Shown: positions 11,041 through 23,633, counted from the first letter of the stretch. The stretch: 64,000 nucleotides of DNA from Chytridium lagenaria (GCA_025449115.1 JAHLKC010000034.1:240050-304049); one strand, 5' to 3'. Translations and numbers: made by a program. Notes: generated by a model from the letters alone, not told the origin.

Positions 11041-12469
11041 CTAACATTCCCCTCTAATTACCTTCCATAACTTCACCGCAGCCTCCATCTCCGAATCCAC
11101 ATCCTCCTCTCTCTCCAACGCTCTCCTTGCCTCCCCAATCTCCACCCTAATCCCATTCAACCATCCACAAAACCCTTGACTCACATTCCGCACCGTCACC
11201 TTCCACATCTCCCTCGTTTCATCGCCATCAGGGAAATTCTGTGTCTCAAGTAAATCATTGACGAGTCGAAGGATCCGCGTTCGGAGGGTATGCGCTGACA
11301 CGGGGGAGGCTTGGAAGACTTGAGGAAGGATTTGGGGGGATGTGGAGTGGAATTGACGGAGGAGGGGGAGGTCTCCGCGGAGAAGGGTGCCGAGGGTGAA
11401 GATGAGGGAGGATTGAACTTGAGTGGATTTTTCGGCGTGGAGGTGGTGAAGGAGGGTTGGGAGGTAGTTGCGGGTGTGGGCGATTTTACGGGCTGGAGGG
11501 TTGTTCTATTATAAAAAACATGCAGGGTTAGAATAAACATGGAGGGTTTAAAGTGATGAAAGGGGAAACAAAATGTTGGGATAAAACTTACGGAAAAACA
11601 AGCGGACAAGACTCTTGCCGAATGCACCCTCACCCTCTCATCTTCATGCAAAAGCAACACCTCCAAAATCCGTCTAGCATCTGCTTCCCTCAGTTTCAAG
11701 AAATCCACTCCATCCGCCATATCCCCAACCACATCCTCCAATTCCGACAAACCCTCCAATATAGTCTCTGCATCGCCTTCAAGCGAATAACCAATTTTAA
11801 ATTGTGGGTCGATGGCGTCGTGGTACCGTTGACGCGGGGCGCGGGGAGAGGCGGCACGTGGCCAAGAGAGGCGAGGACTTGGTCTCGGAGTTCAGCGGGG
11901 ATGGCGCGGAGACGGGGGAGTCGGTGTCGTCGTCGTCGTTTTGACGAAGGTAGGAGAATTGGGGTTCGGCGGGCTCGGTTGTGTCGTCAACGACGAGTTC
12001 TTCTTCGTCCATCGTCTCGCTGTTGTCGATGGATTCGGCGGTAGGGAGGACGAGGACGGCGGTGTCTTCGTTGGAGTCTTCGGGGGAGACGAGTTTGGCT
12101 TCTTTGAGGCCGGTTTCAAAGTTGATGCGGATGTGGAGACCTTTTGGGACGCATTCCCAGGGTTGGATTGTGCGGAACTCTTATGGGAGAGGTTAACTTT
12201 TTATATGCTCAAAATGGGGTTGGAAGTTTAGAATGCTCACCATTTGTAGCGACGAATTCAGAGGTGCATTTGGATGGAGGCTTGTCGGTGATATCGTTGT
12301 GAGATTGTTTGAGTCTGCGTGCTGTTGGGGCAGCTGTGGATTGTGTTCCTGGAAGGATGAGGAACAAGATGCAGATGAATGCAAATAGGATGGAGGAGAG
12401 GCGGGATGCTGGTGATGCTGCTGATGAAGGTAGGGATGACCGACGCACAGTTGAAGTTGAGGACGACAT
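11041..12469 (-). CDS. SIL1: SIL1/HspBP1-type nucleotide exchange factor of the ER
   Basis: Exons 12241-12469, 11592-12179 and 11041-11505. Exon 1 encodes a signal sequence (hydrophobic SSILFAFICILFLILP). Exon 2 begins with the SIL1 signature: WECVPKGLHIRINFETGLKE followed by AKL. An acidic linker follows, then Arm-like helices (AELRDQVLASLG; EGLSELEDVVGDMADGVDFL; RVRVHSARVLSACF then NNPPARKIA), the same order as in SIL1 and Fes1. SIL1 releases ADP from the luminal Hsp70 BiP/Kar2. The last residues are not a clear HDEL/KDEL signal. Two frame changes are needed in exon 2, near 11.90 kb and near 11.82 kb. The protein would be about 390 residues, close to the family's usual length. The gene converges on the PH gene. 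Confidence 0.85.
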
Positions 12470-12967
12470 CCTGCCTGGTATTCGGTATCGGGGTGGTTGG
12501 TGTGTGTTGGGTCTTTAGAATCAGACACTTGCCTGATTTTGTATGAACAAGAATTGTCTTTTGCGCCAGTAACCCCAGATGGCGGTTGGTGATTGGTGAT
12601 TGGCTGGTATGAAAAGGTGTGAGGAATTTAAGAAAGAAAAGAAAGAAAGAAACGACGTGATATTTTATTAATGTGAGTGGTTGTAGCTTACGTAGTAGTT
12701 TTCGTCAAAGCTGAACGTGTAAATCAAACAGAAATAAGGATGACGGTGATGACGGTGATGACGGCCTTCATATGTTTGTGTGTCTCGTGCGAGTCCCCAC
12801 CCCCTTCAGTTGATTCGTCACTCACATAAATAAAATAAAACAAAATAAAATAAAATAAAATAAAATAAAATAAAATAAACTTTGTACAACCAACAGTCCC
12901 CCAATAATTCATTTTTGAAAGGATCGAATTAATTAATTAATAGTTAATTAATTAATTAAAAAGAAGG
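12470..12967. other. Intergenic region with a microsatellite
   Basis: Divergent spacer between SIL1 and the membrane-protein ORF. It contains a pentanucleotide repeat (listed separately) and a palindromic attaattaatt tract at 12928-12959. No gene seen. Confidence 0.5.
12824..12880. repeat. (AAAAT)n microsatellite
   Basis: About ten units of aaaat with one c-substituted unit near the start. A pure run of eight or more pentamers follows, ending before aaactttg. Confidence 0.9.
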
Positions 12968-15479
12968 ATGGACTCGGGTGGTAGTGGTTCCATGCAAAGC
13001 GTTACATGGAGCGCTACTCCAGAGCAACTGGGATTCCTAGACCAAGGCATCTACCTCTACATCCATCAGCAGTATCATCATCATCAGCATCTGCATCTGC
13101 ATCTGCATCATCAGGATCATCAGCATCATCCGTTGTATCTACTTCATCTTCAACAGCTGCTGTTGCTGGCAGTAGTGGTGGCGTTGCGTTTCGATCATCT
13201 CCTCAACCTCAACAGCATCAAGGAGGGTCATTGGCAACTTCGGGATATGTGCAGTCAATGCTGAGGAAACTTGCCGCTGCACCGGCACCTCCACAGGTGT
13301 GTGTTGAAGGGATGGCTTCTTTATTGTTTTCGGTTGCCCTTTTTTTGGGGGAGGGAATATTTCTCGGGCACTATTCATCTTCAGTATGCAATTCAAACAC
13401 CCAAAGGGATGTGGGAAGACACTTATGGATGCGGGATGCATCGCATGCGTTCTGGATGGTGACGGAATGATGCGGTGGCAGGGTGTAAGCTGTGGATGAA
13501 TAGTCGGCCATGCGGGGCTGGTCTGGGCTGTCAAACCATTCCATTTTATTACCAATTTCCTTGTCGTCATTGTACAAACTGCTGACCACATACGCACCCC
13601 ACGATTCTTTCATCTGGACCAGGTTGCTCCGTACGCGTCAGCACGACCAAATTACACTACATCCGCATCCACTCCATCATCGCCATCGCTTTACGCTTCC
13701 CCGAATCAGTCTGCGCGGCAGCAACGCACCCTCAACACTGACCCCATCTCACCTTCCCAAACCCGTCCTGCTGCACCATCATCGTCGCCCGCATCCAACT
13801 CTACTTTACGTACCGCAACACATTCCCCGCCCCAAAAACGTCAGCAGCAGCAGCAGCAGTCATCATCACCATCACAAGCTGCGTCGCTTTCCGTAAACGT
13901 CTCACCTCCTAGAACACGCGCGCCATCATCCCTTCCGCCATCCCCTCTCACAAAACACCGCGCCATCCTTTCATCTGCACCTCAACCTATTATCGATATC
14001 ATCAAGAACCTGATACCGTACACCACGTCACTCATTAAATCTAACCCATGGATTGTTGTCGCAGCTCCATGTCTCGCCCTCATCGCCTCCAACACCTTTC
14101 CATACGCTCAAACCATTGCACGGCTGGCCCCTGTAGACCCATTCCCACCACCAATTACACCGCAACCCAACGTTCAAGGTGGAAAACGGAAGCTTGTTGC
14201 AAAGAGAAAGGCAGGAAGCAAAGCATCATCATTACCTCCCCCTCCCTCACCAGCACCCAACGCAACCGTCATATCCACCCTTTTTGGAGGAAAAACTGGA
14301 GGTGGTGGAGGTGCTGGAAGCCCTTCAGCCCCATCTGGATCTGGACCACTTGGCCCGGCCGCAAACCACGATCTCTCCTCCTCACCCATCATCAGACTCC
14401 TCCTTTTCGTTGCCGGATACCGTCGTAACGAATGGTCGTTTTGGTGGTCTCTCACTTGGAGGCTTGGTGCCGCTGCCGTGGTCGTTGTCGCTATTTCTAC
14501 GGCTGTTATCGTTGTATCGGCACGGCGGAGAAGAAGGGGAAGGGGAACATCTGGTGGACGGAGTTTGGGACATCGAGATGATGCAGAGGGAGGACCGTAC
14601 GCTATGTGGAGATATATATTGACGGATGAGGAGTTTGATATGCTTCTGGAGATGGAAGGACCGGGGAGAGGGGCGGGGAAAAGGGCTTTGTCAAGTTTGC
14701 CGGCATTGCCTGAGGATAGGGGGGAGGAGAGGAGAGGGTATGCAGCTGGTCTGCTGAGCCTCTTCAAGATGATGTATGCAAGGCGTGTCTCCTCAGAGGC
14801 GAAGGATGTTGATGCCTCGGATAAAAATGGAGGTCGACAGCCTCGTGGAAGGGACAGCAAACTCGACCCAGAAATAGGAGGATCTCCGCTTCAAGCAAGG
14901 GCTATTTTGTCGCCAAAGGACACTCCAGCTCTTTCCGCGCCTTTGTTCCAACCATATTCCATCACTCAACTCCCTTCCTCCACATCATCATCCTTGCCCT
15001 ATGTCGAACCACCCTTAAAGTCCTCCATCACCGCCTCAAAGTTCTCCGCCTCACCCTCTAGATCCCTATCATCATCTCCCGACCTCACCCCATCCACTCC
15101 TCCCCGCGCTGCACTCCCGACCATACAATCCCCAGCCCTAGCTCCTCGCTCAAGTTCATACTACCACGGAAGCGACTCCCCATGGTCCATCACTTCCCCT
15201 TCCTCCTCCCTCCTCCCCGCCATCCCCAACGTGGCTGACATAAGCCTCTCCCCACTCATGCCCCGTTCCGGTCCCCTCCGATTCGACGACAAGATCCAAG
15301 AAATCGATCGTGAAATCCAGAAACAGGAACGTCGTGATCAGAAAGCCGCAGCGATGGCTCGCAGCCCTACCGTCCATGAAGAAGACGAAGATGACATCCC
15401 GTTGGTGAGAAAGTTGTCTAACCCTTACCTGGATGCTTCTGCACCATCTGGCGCGAAATTGAACGAACGGCCGCCATGA
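12968..15479 (+). CDS. Ser/Pro-rich membrane protein with two hydrophobic segments
   Basis: I do not recognise the family. The N-terminus is Ser/Ala-rich (coding CATCAG-type repeats at 13075-13140). An intron is likely between about 13297 and 13620. A Ser/Gln-rich region with a CAG run (13843-13860) leads to a hydrophobic segment (WIVVAAPCLALIASNTF) at about 14056-14105. A second one (GAAAVVVVAISTAVIVVSA) lies at about 14470-14525 and is followed by seven basic residues, which fits a cytoplasmic flank. The rest is disordered, with one mixed-charge helix (KIQEIDREIQKQERRDQKAA), and ends NERPP at 15479. The stop overlaps the ATG of the LRR-RhoGEF ORF (ccATGA), and the text around the junction is equally Ser/Pro-rich. 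The two ORFs may be one gene broken by an indel. The start is uncertain: ATG at 12968 is in another frame than most of the protein. Confidence 0.5.
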
Positions 15480-18400
15480 AACGAACACCATTGGCGTCTA
15501 GGGAAGCATCGCCTGTGAGGTTTATTGAAACAACCGTCCTGTGTCGTCTTTGAAAAGCGCTATCGCCGCTTACACCGCGTCAGTCTCAACCCCAGCCCCA
15601 CCTGTGAGACCTCACGCCGCCTTACCCACCCCTCCAACCTCCCTCTTTCTCCAACCCTCCTCCCTCTCCTACTCTTACGCCTCCATGAATCTCACCACCC
15701 TCCCCATCTCGGCGCTCCCCCATCCGTTCCTCACGAGATTGCATCTCCCTTCGAATAACCTCTCGGTGATCCCGTCGTCGCTGTTTGAGGCGATGCCGGC
15801 GTTGAGGTTTTTGGATATGTCGGATAATCGGATCGCAACGCTGCCTGAGGATCTTGGACGGAAGTGTCCTGAGTTGAGGGATTTGTACTTGAGAGGGAAT
15901 CAGATCAAGTGGTTGGCGCCGGAAGTGGTGGTGGGGTTGGGGAAGTTGGAGGTGTTGGATTTGGCAAAGAATGGGGTGACGGTGTTTGGTGAGTTTATTT
16001 TTCCTCTTCATTTTTCCTTGGCGCTCCTCCGTTGGCGACTTGACTGCCTCCCTTTAGTCTTGCTCGCGGTGTCTCTGTGGAGGGCGATGTCGATAGCTTA
16101 TGAGCGATCATATCTAAAAGTAATAAGGGGTCATTTTAACGCATATTTTGTTTATATTTTTGTAGATCCGAATTTCTTCACACCTCTCCGCCGCCTTCAC
16201 ACCCTCATCGTCGCCGACAACGGACTCCGATCCCTCCCCGCCTCTCTCGGCCTCCTCCGCGCTGGCCCCTCCACTGGCACATCCCCCACGACAGCGGGTG
16301 GAGCGTTGACGTGTTTCCTGCTGGACGGCAACGCCTTTGAACCGTCGATTCAACGGCTCACGACGCCACTTGTGAATGCCAACCGGATGATGGAGGGGAA
16401 GGTGAATGCGCTGTTGAATTTGAGGAGGGTGTCAGAGAGAGAGGGGGACGAGGAGGAGGAGGAGGATGAGGAGTGGGAGGAGGGGGAGGAGGGAGGGGTT
16501 GCACCTGCTGCTGAGGCGGTGGAAGGTGGTAAGAGGGTGCAGTTTGGGGGTGAGTTTGAGGATGTTTTTTTGTTCTTTTGATTGTTCCCCCCCCCTTATT
16601 TTAATACGGCTGATTTTAACTCATATGTTTAGGTGTGGACGTTATTGAACCAGACGCACGGGCTATTGGGGAACGTCATCATGGTCGTATGACAATTGCC
16701 ACGTCCTCGGCTCTCCCTATCAAGCGGACTTCACTTCCAGAGATGCGTTCTCCTCTTGAACTCTTTTCAAGCAGCGTTGGCGGGACTCCTACCATTGGAA
16801 CAAAATCCAGTCTCCCACGTCGCAACTCTGACGATTCATCGGGTGTTTCCGCCCGCCTCCCCCATGCCAACAACCCCTCCTACGTCCACCTCCAACGTCT
16901 CCTCTCCCACCTCCACGATGTGTACGAACTAGACGTTCGTCTTCGCTCTCCATCGCAAAGCGGGGCAACGGTTGTCGCGTCCGCTGATAGATCGTTTTCA
17001 TCGTCATCGATGACGGGGAGGGTGATGACCCTGATGCGCCTGGGTTGAGCGAGAAGGAGCGGGAAAAGATTTTTGAAGAGGATGAATCCGACGCGGCGAG
17101 GGAATATTGTGGGGGAGGTGTTGAAGACGGAGCAGACTTATGTGAGGGAGTTGATGATGCTTGTGGAGTTGTATGTGGGACCGCTTGAGATGGGGGATGT
17201 GGTGACGATGACGGATGTGAATTTGATGTTTGCGAATATTAGGAGTATTTTGTTGTTTCATCAAAAGTGAGTATGTGCTGCTGCTTTTTGGCACTGGTTT
17301 TCTTTTTGTTGTGGGGATCATTTTTTCGTGTTTTTCTTTTTTTCTTGGGGTTTTTTTGTTTTTTTATTTTTTTGGTTTATTTGATGAAGGATTCTAATGT
17401 GTATTGTTTTTTAGACATTTACTTCCTGAACTTGAGGAGGCCGCTCAAAACCCGGATCAACCACTTGGTGCCGTGTTCCTTCGGTGTGCACCCTTTTTCA
17501 AAATGTACTCGCAGTACTACAACAACTTTGACGTTGCCAACCAGTTTATCACCCAGCTTGAACAATCTGCATCATCGACCTCATCCACTTCATCCACCTC
17601 ATCTCTCCGACCCCTCTCCATGCTTCCATCCTCATCTCCACCCGCAGGCTCCTCCAACGCCCTCCTCCTCAACTCGTCCATCGGCCCCAACGTCTCCAAC
17701 GCAACCCGTAGGGCGGTCGCTCGACGTCTCAAACATTTCATGAAACAAGTCAAAGCCAATCCGGCTCATTCTCAAATCAGTTTACAAGCATACCTCATCC
17801 TCCCTGTTCAACGTCTACCTCGTTACAAGCTCCTCGTGGATCAACTCCTTGATTCCACACCTCTTCGACACCCTGATCGGAAAGATCTGGAATTTGCGGC
17901 TGAGGCTGTGAGAGCGAGGGTGGCAGAGTGTAATGATAACAAGAAGTTGCAGGAGGAGGCGGAACGTGGGCTTTCTGTCATGTCGAAAGTAAAAGTCAGG
18001 GCTGGGATTAGCGTTAACGAGGAATTGTTTTGTCATGTTCGGAGTGGTAGACGACTTGTCAGGGAGGGGGTGGTGAGGGTTTTGAAGGTTGTGGAGGCGA
18101 AGGACCCGGCGTTGAGGGGGGTTAATGCGGTTGCGAGGGTTGATGCGGGGTTTGCGGTTGGGGGGTATAGTAAACGGGAGAGGTTTTATCAGAATGCTTT
18201 AGGGCCTTTGATTGAGACGAGGTTTGTTGATGGAGCGTCGACGGCCACGACGTCACCACCTGTTGGGGTTGTTGATTCTGCGCCTGGAGGAGTTGCTGAT
18301 GCGTTGAGTGTGTATGGACTTCAGAGGACGAGTGGGAAGGAGTTTAGTTTGTTGTTGTTCTCTGATGTGTTGTGTTGGTGTAGGGTTGAGGAGGAGGAGA

Positions 18401-18693
18401 GGGAGTTGATTAGAGCTTTTGGGGTTGGTGGTGGGGCTTGTAGTGTTGAGATGATGGTGGTGTTGAGTCCGATGGGGGAGGTGGAGGTGCCGGTGAGTTC
18501 GAGGGGGAGGTTTAGAGCGAGTGTGTTTCATGGGAATGGACAGAGGTCGGGGAGTGTGCCGCCGACGAGGTTGGGTGGGGGGGCGGAGGCGGTGATGAGG
18601 GTGTCGGATGGGAGTTGTGTGATGTTTGTGAGGGGGCCGGTGGAGGAGATTGAGGGCTGGGTGGAGGCCATTAAAGGGCTTTACGTGAGATGA
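15476..18693 (+). CDS. Leucine-rich repeat Rho guanine nucleotide exchange factor (LRR-DH-PH)
   Basis: At least four LRRs (LTRLHLPSNNLSVIP, LRFLDMSDNRIATLP, LRDLYLRGNQIKWL, LEVLDLAKNGV) lead, after an intron at 15989-16165, into one more LRR-like segment (LHTLIVADNGLRSLP) and an acidic patch (16445-16500). A second intron lies at about 16550-16632. The DH domain begins NIVGEVLKTEQTYVRELMML (about 17098) and runs across an intron (17266-17414) to the conserved helix LQAYLILPVQRLPRYKLLVD (about 17785). A PH domain follows (FSLLLFSDVLCWCR ... GPVEEIEGWVEAIKGLYVR), ending at 18693. DH-PH modules load GTP onto Rho/Rac/Cdc42 GTPases; LRRs presumably recruit a partner. Frame changes are needed near 15540 and near 17090. 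The true start may lie in the upstream ORF. Confidence 0.8.
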
Positions 18694-19179
18694 TTATTTT
18701 GTCCATTCCTTGTAATGGAGCTTTTTATGCATTTGGGAGGGGATTGTCTCCCTATACCTTGTATTCGGTAATTTTGCTGCACTCATCAATATGTTTTTCA
18801 TGCATGGTTTCTGGTGCTTTGCTTTTTGGGAGTACTTTTGCACATTATTTTTTTTTTCTATGGGTTGTTTGTTATTAAGGAGCGACCTCGTCATTTATAT
18901 TCTTTCCCCCTTTTTTTTTTTTTTTTTTTTTTGTTCCGTTTGTTTTGCTGGTTTTCTACCTGTACTTGGGACCCCATCAATTAATTACAATAGTCCGGTT
19001 GATCATTTTTATTCGTCTTGACTCGATATTGTCGTCTTTCGTCTTCCCTTTCGTCGCGGTGGTTTGAGGAGAGAGCGCGCTTCAGTCAGTCCCATCAATA
19101 CCCTTTTGATTAGTCGCACCAATTTTTTTGTCATCCAAAACCTCGAAAAGGACAGGTTGACGAGAGAACCGCATTCAAG
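18694..19179. other. Intergenic region with a long T tract
   Basis: 3' flank of the RhoGEF gene and promoter of the SUMO ligase gene. It contains a run of about 22-25 T at 18909-18932. No coding signal seen. Confidence 0.5.
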
Positions 19180-22058
19180 ATGGACCGGACACATGGCCAG
19201 GATCAAGCCGCGAGGCCTCAGACCCATTCACAACGAGTCTCAATGATTGCGCAAGGCTCCTCGTCAACCCCTTCCTCTCAACCCCAACACCAGCAATCAC
19301 CTTTGAGTCGGCCCGCATCGTCTAGGACAACCCCAAAAAGAGCTTCGAGGTCTTCAGGGGGTGCGGTGGCGACGGATTCGTTTAGTTGGTTAGATCAAGA
19401 GGATAGAGCGATTTTGTTGAAGGCGTCAAATGTTGGGGCTCAATGGTTCAGCATGTATCTTTCGGTTTGTGTGCTTTCTCGTCATTTCGTGTGGGAAGAC
19501 CACGCAGACCTAGTCTCAATCAATTAATGATCATGTTATTTAGAACCTCAACCTTTTAGCGCCATGCTTGGAAACATCAAATCAGAGGGACATTGAAGTT
19601 GCCATCCAGCATTTATCCGTAAAATTCAGCATCGGGCCATCAACGAAACCCGTCAAAACGCATGCGCAGACCTGTCAGCGGCTCCTTTCTATCCTCAAGC
19701 ACTTGTCCAACAGGATGTCGGGAAAAGCGAAACCATCGTCGAGCAAGAAAAAAACCGAGGACGGAGGCGACATCTGATATGTCGTCCGTCGTAGTGTTAA
19801 CGGGGGTCGGGTCAAGTGCTCCTGCTTCGGTGAGCGTACCCGCGCCGGTTGTAACGGCTTCTCCAAGAGTTGTGCTGGTAAGCGCAGCGCCTTCACCGGC
19901 GTTTGGGTTACCACCGGTGCCGGTGCCGGTGCCGGTGCCGGTTCAACCAACCCATCCTATGGATTTTGCGTCTTTCCAAGGGGTCTCTAGTATAAGAGAC
20001 TTGTTGGCAAATACAAGGATTCCGAAGCGCCCGTATCCTCCAGCCGTTCATCAACATGTTTACCCAATGGCTTATCCAACCGTTTCTCAAGCCCCTCATC
20101 CACCGGTTCATCAAACCGTTCCCCCACAAGCTCTCAATACCACTCGGACATCTCTCAGCAATGGCTACCAGTTCAACGCAACTGCAGCACCAGTCACATC
20201 AGCAACCCCAGCAACCTTCTCTCCTGCATTAGCTGCTACATCCGCATCAACAGCGCCATACGTACATCCACACGCACGTCAAAGATACCCACCCCAGCCC
20301 GAAAAGCGTAACTCTAAGAAAAACAAAAAGCCAAACTCAAATCACAATCATTCCAAGAAGCGCAAATCAGGTCCACGTCCTCCCTTCCCGTTCCCAAATT
20401 CGTTGCGCCAACCGCTCCCTCCGACTCGGAGCCTTACTTGCTCAATAATTGGAGATTTATTTCCCGTTGTCGTACACCGTATAAACTGCACTCGTTTTTT
20501 GATTTGAAGGCGTACGTGGAGAGTTTTGAGTTGCGGCTTGCTACGGTTGGGCATGCGCATAGTCCGGGGGTCACCAATATTAGATTTCCGATAAACCAAA
20601 AAGTTTTTGATGCGTTGAAAGATGGGAATGGGTCGAATGGAGGAACAAAGACGCGCTGCTTTTTGTATTTTTCACGACTTTTAAAAACCTTGACCTCAGC
20701 CATTTTACGGTGTCAGCTGGCATATTTGGGCGGAATCAGTTTCAGTGTACTGAATCTGTGAGTGATTTGGCTGTTCTCCTAATTTTTTTTATTGAGAGGA
20801 GGTTTTTTGTTTATTTTTGTTTTTATTTGATGATATTTTTTCTAATTCTTTTTTTTTGGGGGGCGTTGTTAGATTGACGGATTTCCTTTGATCGATGTTA
20901 CCAAACCGTTTTTGGAGGATGTGTCCACGTTTCATGTGCGTCCGCCTGAGTTTGAATTAAAAATCGCGACACGGATGGCGACTTCGGATAAATCGAGGGT
21001 TGTGGGATGCGTAATGTTATTGAATGAATTAAATAGGGCGGATGTAAGTTTATATACGTTTCACAAGTTGCCTCTAAGTTTATTAAAAGCGACTCGCGAA
21101 AGTCTATGAAAGCACTCTCAGACTTCACGGTAAGTAATTATACTCATGAGGTAATTATTACTCACAGTGCCACAGAAGATTATTCGAAACCTCTTCCACT
21201 CGGATTCACAATCGCCCCTGATGTTTCTCGAGACGTTTCGCTTTTAAAAGAAAGACTGATTGAAGTTCGACATTATCGGAAGCCACAGAAGGGTCCGCCG
21301 GGTGAACGCGTGATTTTGTCGGATGACGAAAACCATAATGGACAAACGCAAGCGAGGGTCGAGATGGAGGATATTGAGATTGGAGATACGGTTGTGTCGT
21401 TTTCTTGCTTAATTTCTCTGTCGAGAATTGAGCATCCTGCGAGAGGGAAACACTGTAGACATCCGCAATGTTTTGACGCAAAGGTGGGGATCGATGTTGT
21501 TTACTGATTTATTATTGTGACGACCGGGCGTTATTAACGGTGGAAATATTTGCAGGTGTTTTTGCAAATGGCTAGCTTAAATGTGACTTGGAAATGCGGG
21601 GTTTGCAACGAGTTTATATTTCCTCAGGTGAGTTATTAATTTTATTCGATTCTTTTTCGAATTAAATTACTAACTGCTTAAATTAGGATTTGATAATTGA
21701 CGCGTCGTTCCTTAACCTTCTCCTCAAATACCCCGACGCTGATAAATGCACTCTCCTGGCTGATGGTACCGACATGCCCTACCAGCCATCCTTATCTACT
21801 ACGATTGATGTGACTGGAGACGCGCCTGGGAATATGAACCGGAAGCGTAAACGTGGACGATCCGACGAAGTCATTTGCATTCTTGATGATCATAGTGACA
21901 ATGACCTTGAGGATGGTGAGCTTAGTGGAAATGAGAGTGATGCGAGCCATCTCACGATTTCGTCGACGGGGTCTGCGTCGAGAAGACGGAGTAGGAAACG
22001 AAAGAATAAGCCTTCGTTTTTCACGGAGGATGCGAATGGGGTGTTGATTTTAGATTGA
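19180..22058 (+). CDS. PIAS/Siz-type E3 SUMO ligase
   Basis: The SP-RING is clear: SCLISLSRIEHPARGKHCRH, PQCFDA, then after an intron (21484-21555) WKCGVCNEF, and after another (21629-21687) DLIIDASFLNLLLKYPD. The Cys/His order (C...C-x-H-x-x-C...C-x-x-C) is that of PIAS/Siz proteins, which transfer SUMO from Ubc9 to nuclear substrates. An acid-flanked hydrophobic motif near the C-terminus (VICILDDHSDNDLEDGE) is a good SUMO-interacting motif, the usual Siz order. A basic cluster (RRRSRKRKNK) could be a nuclear signal. The region at 20.4-21.1 kb (FELRLATVGHAHSPGVTNIR; FHVRPPEFELKIATRMA) should correspond to the PINIT domain, interrupted by an intron at 20759-20872. The 19.8-20.4 kb part is Pro/Ala-rich. 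No N-terminal SAP domain is obvious. Frame changes near 19775 and 20430 are needed. Confidence 0.8.
19908..19944 (+). repeat. (GGTGCC)n hexanucleotide repeat in coding sequence
   Basis: Five to six units of ggtgcc encode a Pro-Val dipeptide run in the disordered part of the SUMO ligase. Confidence 0.85.
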
Positions 22059-22557
22059 AAATGGGTGGACGATTCTTTCTTGAGCGCTTTTAGTTTCCAT
22101 TTATTGACCTGCTTACGTTGTTTTGGCCGATTTTCTTGTATGTCTGCGATACCTCTTATCCCCCTCCACCTCCTTTGTGATATTGGCATAAGTTTCATGC
22201 ATTATCTCGTGTGGCATCACATCATTGTTTTCGAGATATGCTTTTCTGAGCCTTTGATGCGAATGCGAATACAATTTTATGCTCATTCCGGATATACGTG
22301 CTCTGGATCCCTTTTTTGGGGGGTATTTCCAATGTCCCTGGATGATGGTGATACCGTGCATTGCTACATAATTATGTCCGTTCGAATTACTCTTGCTGAA
22401 GGTGTCGTTGGAGGGTAAGCTTCTGCACACCCTCACATTCGTCCACGATACGCTTACCCCGTATCTTTGTCTCGTGCATGCATACTACCTACCGTCACCT
22501 CTTTTACCTTCTACGTTACTTCACCGCATGTTCTAATCCCTTACGCCACACAGCTTC
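22059..22557. other. Intergenic region
   Basis: Between the SUMO ligase stop and the next + strand start. Open frames on both strands lack motifs. Nothing else seen. Confidence 0.4.
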
Positions 22558-23116
22558 ATGCCTGCCGTTCCCCGCCGCTTTGTCATCCTTGATGTCGAAG
22601 ACGGCCATGCTTCCATTGAACACCATGTTCTCAAGCCTGGTACCCGAGAGGAATACATTGTGACCAAGACTGCACCCACGGAGTCACTCAAAAGGTACCC
22701 TTTCATCTCGAAACATGTTTCTAAAAGGCCTAAGCGACCTTAACACACTTGTTGGAGATGTGCTGAGCGGCTTCAAGGCGTTGCCTATTGAGGGAGCCGG
22801 CCCGGTGGAGATGATATTTATGGGATGTGAGTATAGTGGAGCTTTGAAGTGGTGTGCCTTGTATCTTATGCTTTTCCGTGTTAAGGGATACCTCTCTCCA
22901 AATTGAAGGGCCTGGGTTCCGCTGGCAAAACAGTAAGTTGCCTACATCTTCGGCCTTTTCTTCGGTTTATTGACCATTGCGAAACAGCTCCTCCCCGGTG
23001 GCTGCAACCGCATGGACTCGTCAGTCCACCCCACGGATGAACAAAAACGTTTGTTTCAATCCACTGTTCATAAGATTGTGCAGCTCGCGACGTCTCACGC
23101 GACCGTTGCGGCTTAA
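22558..23116 (+). CDS. Small unknown protein (about 120 aa)
   Basis: Not recognised. ATG at 22558 opens MPAVPRRFVILDVEDGHASI and continues to TAPTESLK. A short intron (about 22695-22734, GTACCC...CTAAG) joins SDLNTLVGDVLSGFKALP. A second intron (about 22828-22908) leads to GLGSAGKT, and a third (22932-22987) to a C-terminal helix (EQKRLFQSTVHKIVQLATSH), stop at 23116. The second splice junction is out of phase by one base as read, so an indel or a different donor is likely there. GLGSAGKT resembles a P-loop, but the protein is too short for a GTPase and the motif is split by introns on both sides, so I do not call it one. The open frame and the helical C-terminus make it a probable gene. Confidence 0.45.
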
Positions 23117-23633
23117 TTACTCTTTGTAACTCTAACGACACACACACCTCTTATCCTCATTGACCTGCGACCCTGTTTTTTCTCTTCTCAAATGAAATGA
23201 AATCTGAATATATCAAAGGGAAGATTAACGTAGTTACGATGCGAAAGGTGTTTGCGACAATAATCAAAAATGAGTTCTGGCAATAATGGGTAGACGGCCC
23301 ATTGGGTATCATGAAACGAAACAGATGAGAGGATACATGGTTGAAGGAGAGGTAGGGCTTGAAAGATGTTGGCGAGCACAGATGATCCAAGGCGGAGAAA
23401 GAGATTCAAACGTGTGAGAGCGTTGGCGGTTAATGGCAGCATGGCGGGTATGATAAGCTTTCTTGCTTCGAGTTCGCCCCAAATATGTGTGTCCATGGAT
23501 GCCCCAGCATTCCGAGAAGCATGCGAATCCCGATTAAGTACACTCTTTCGATCCACATCTCAAGGAAACCACCTCTGAGGGACCAATACGTCAAGCTCTT
23601 TTCTCACTCTCCCTTAACAACGCCTCAATAACC
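23117..23633. other. Intergenic region with an uncertain minus-strand ORF
   Basis: A 122-codon minus-strand frame (23188-23556) contains a Leu-rich stretch (LTANALTRLNLFLRLGSSVL) but no recognisable motif and no supporting splice sites. It could be the end of an unknown gene or chance. Left uncalled. Confidence 0.35.

Noticed and set aside
22908..22931. A GTPase called from the GLGSAGKT motif
   Set aside because: The protein is far too short, and the other GTPase motifs (DxxG, NKxD) are missing.
23188..23556. 122-codon minus-strand ORF as a gene
   Set aside because: No motif, no splice support and no homologous neighbour; composition is compatible with chance.
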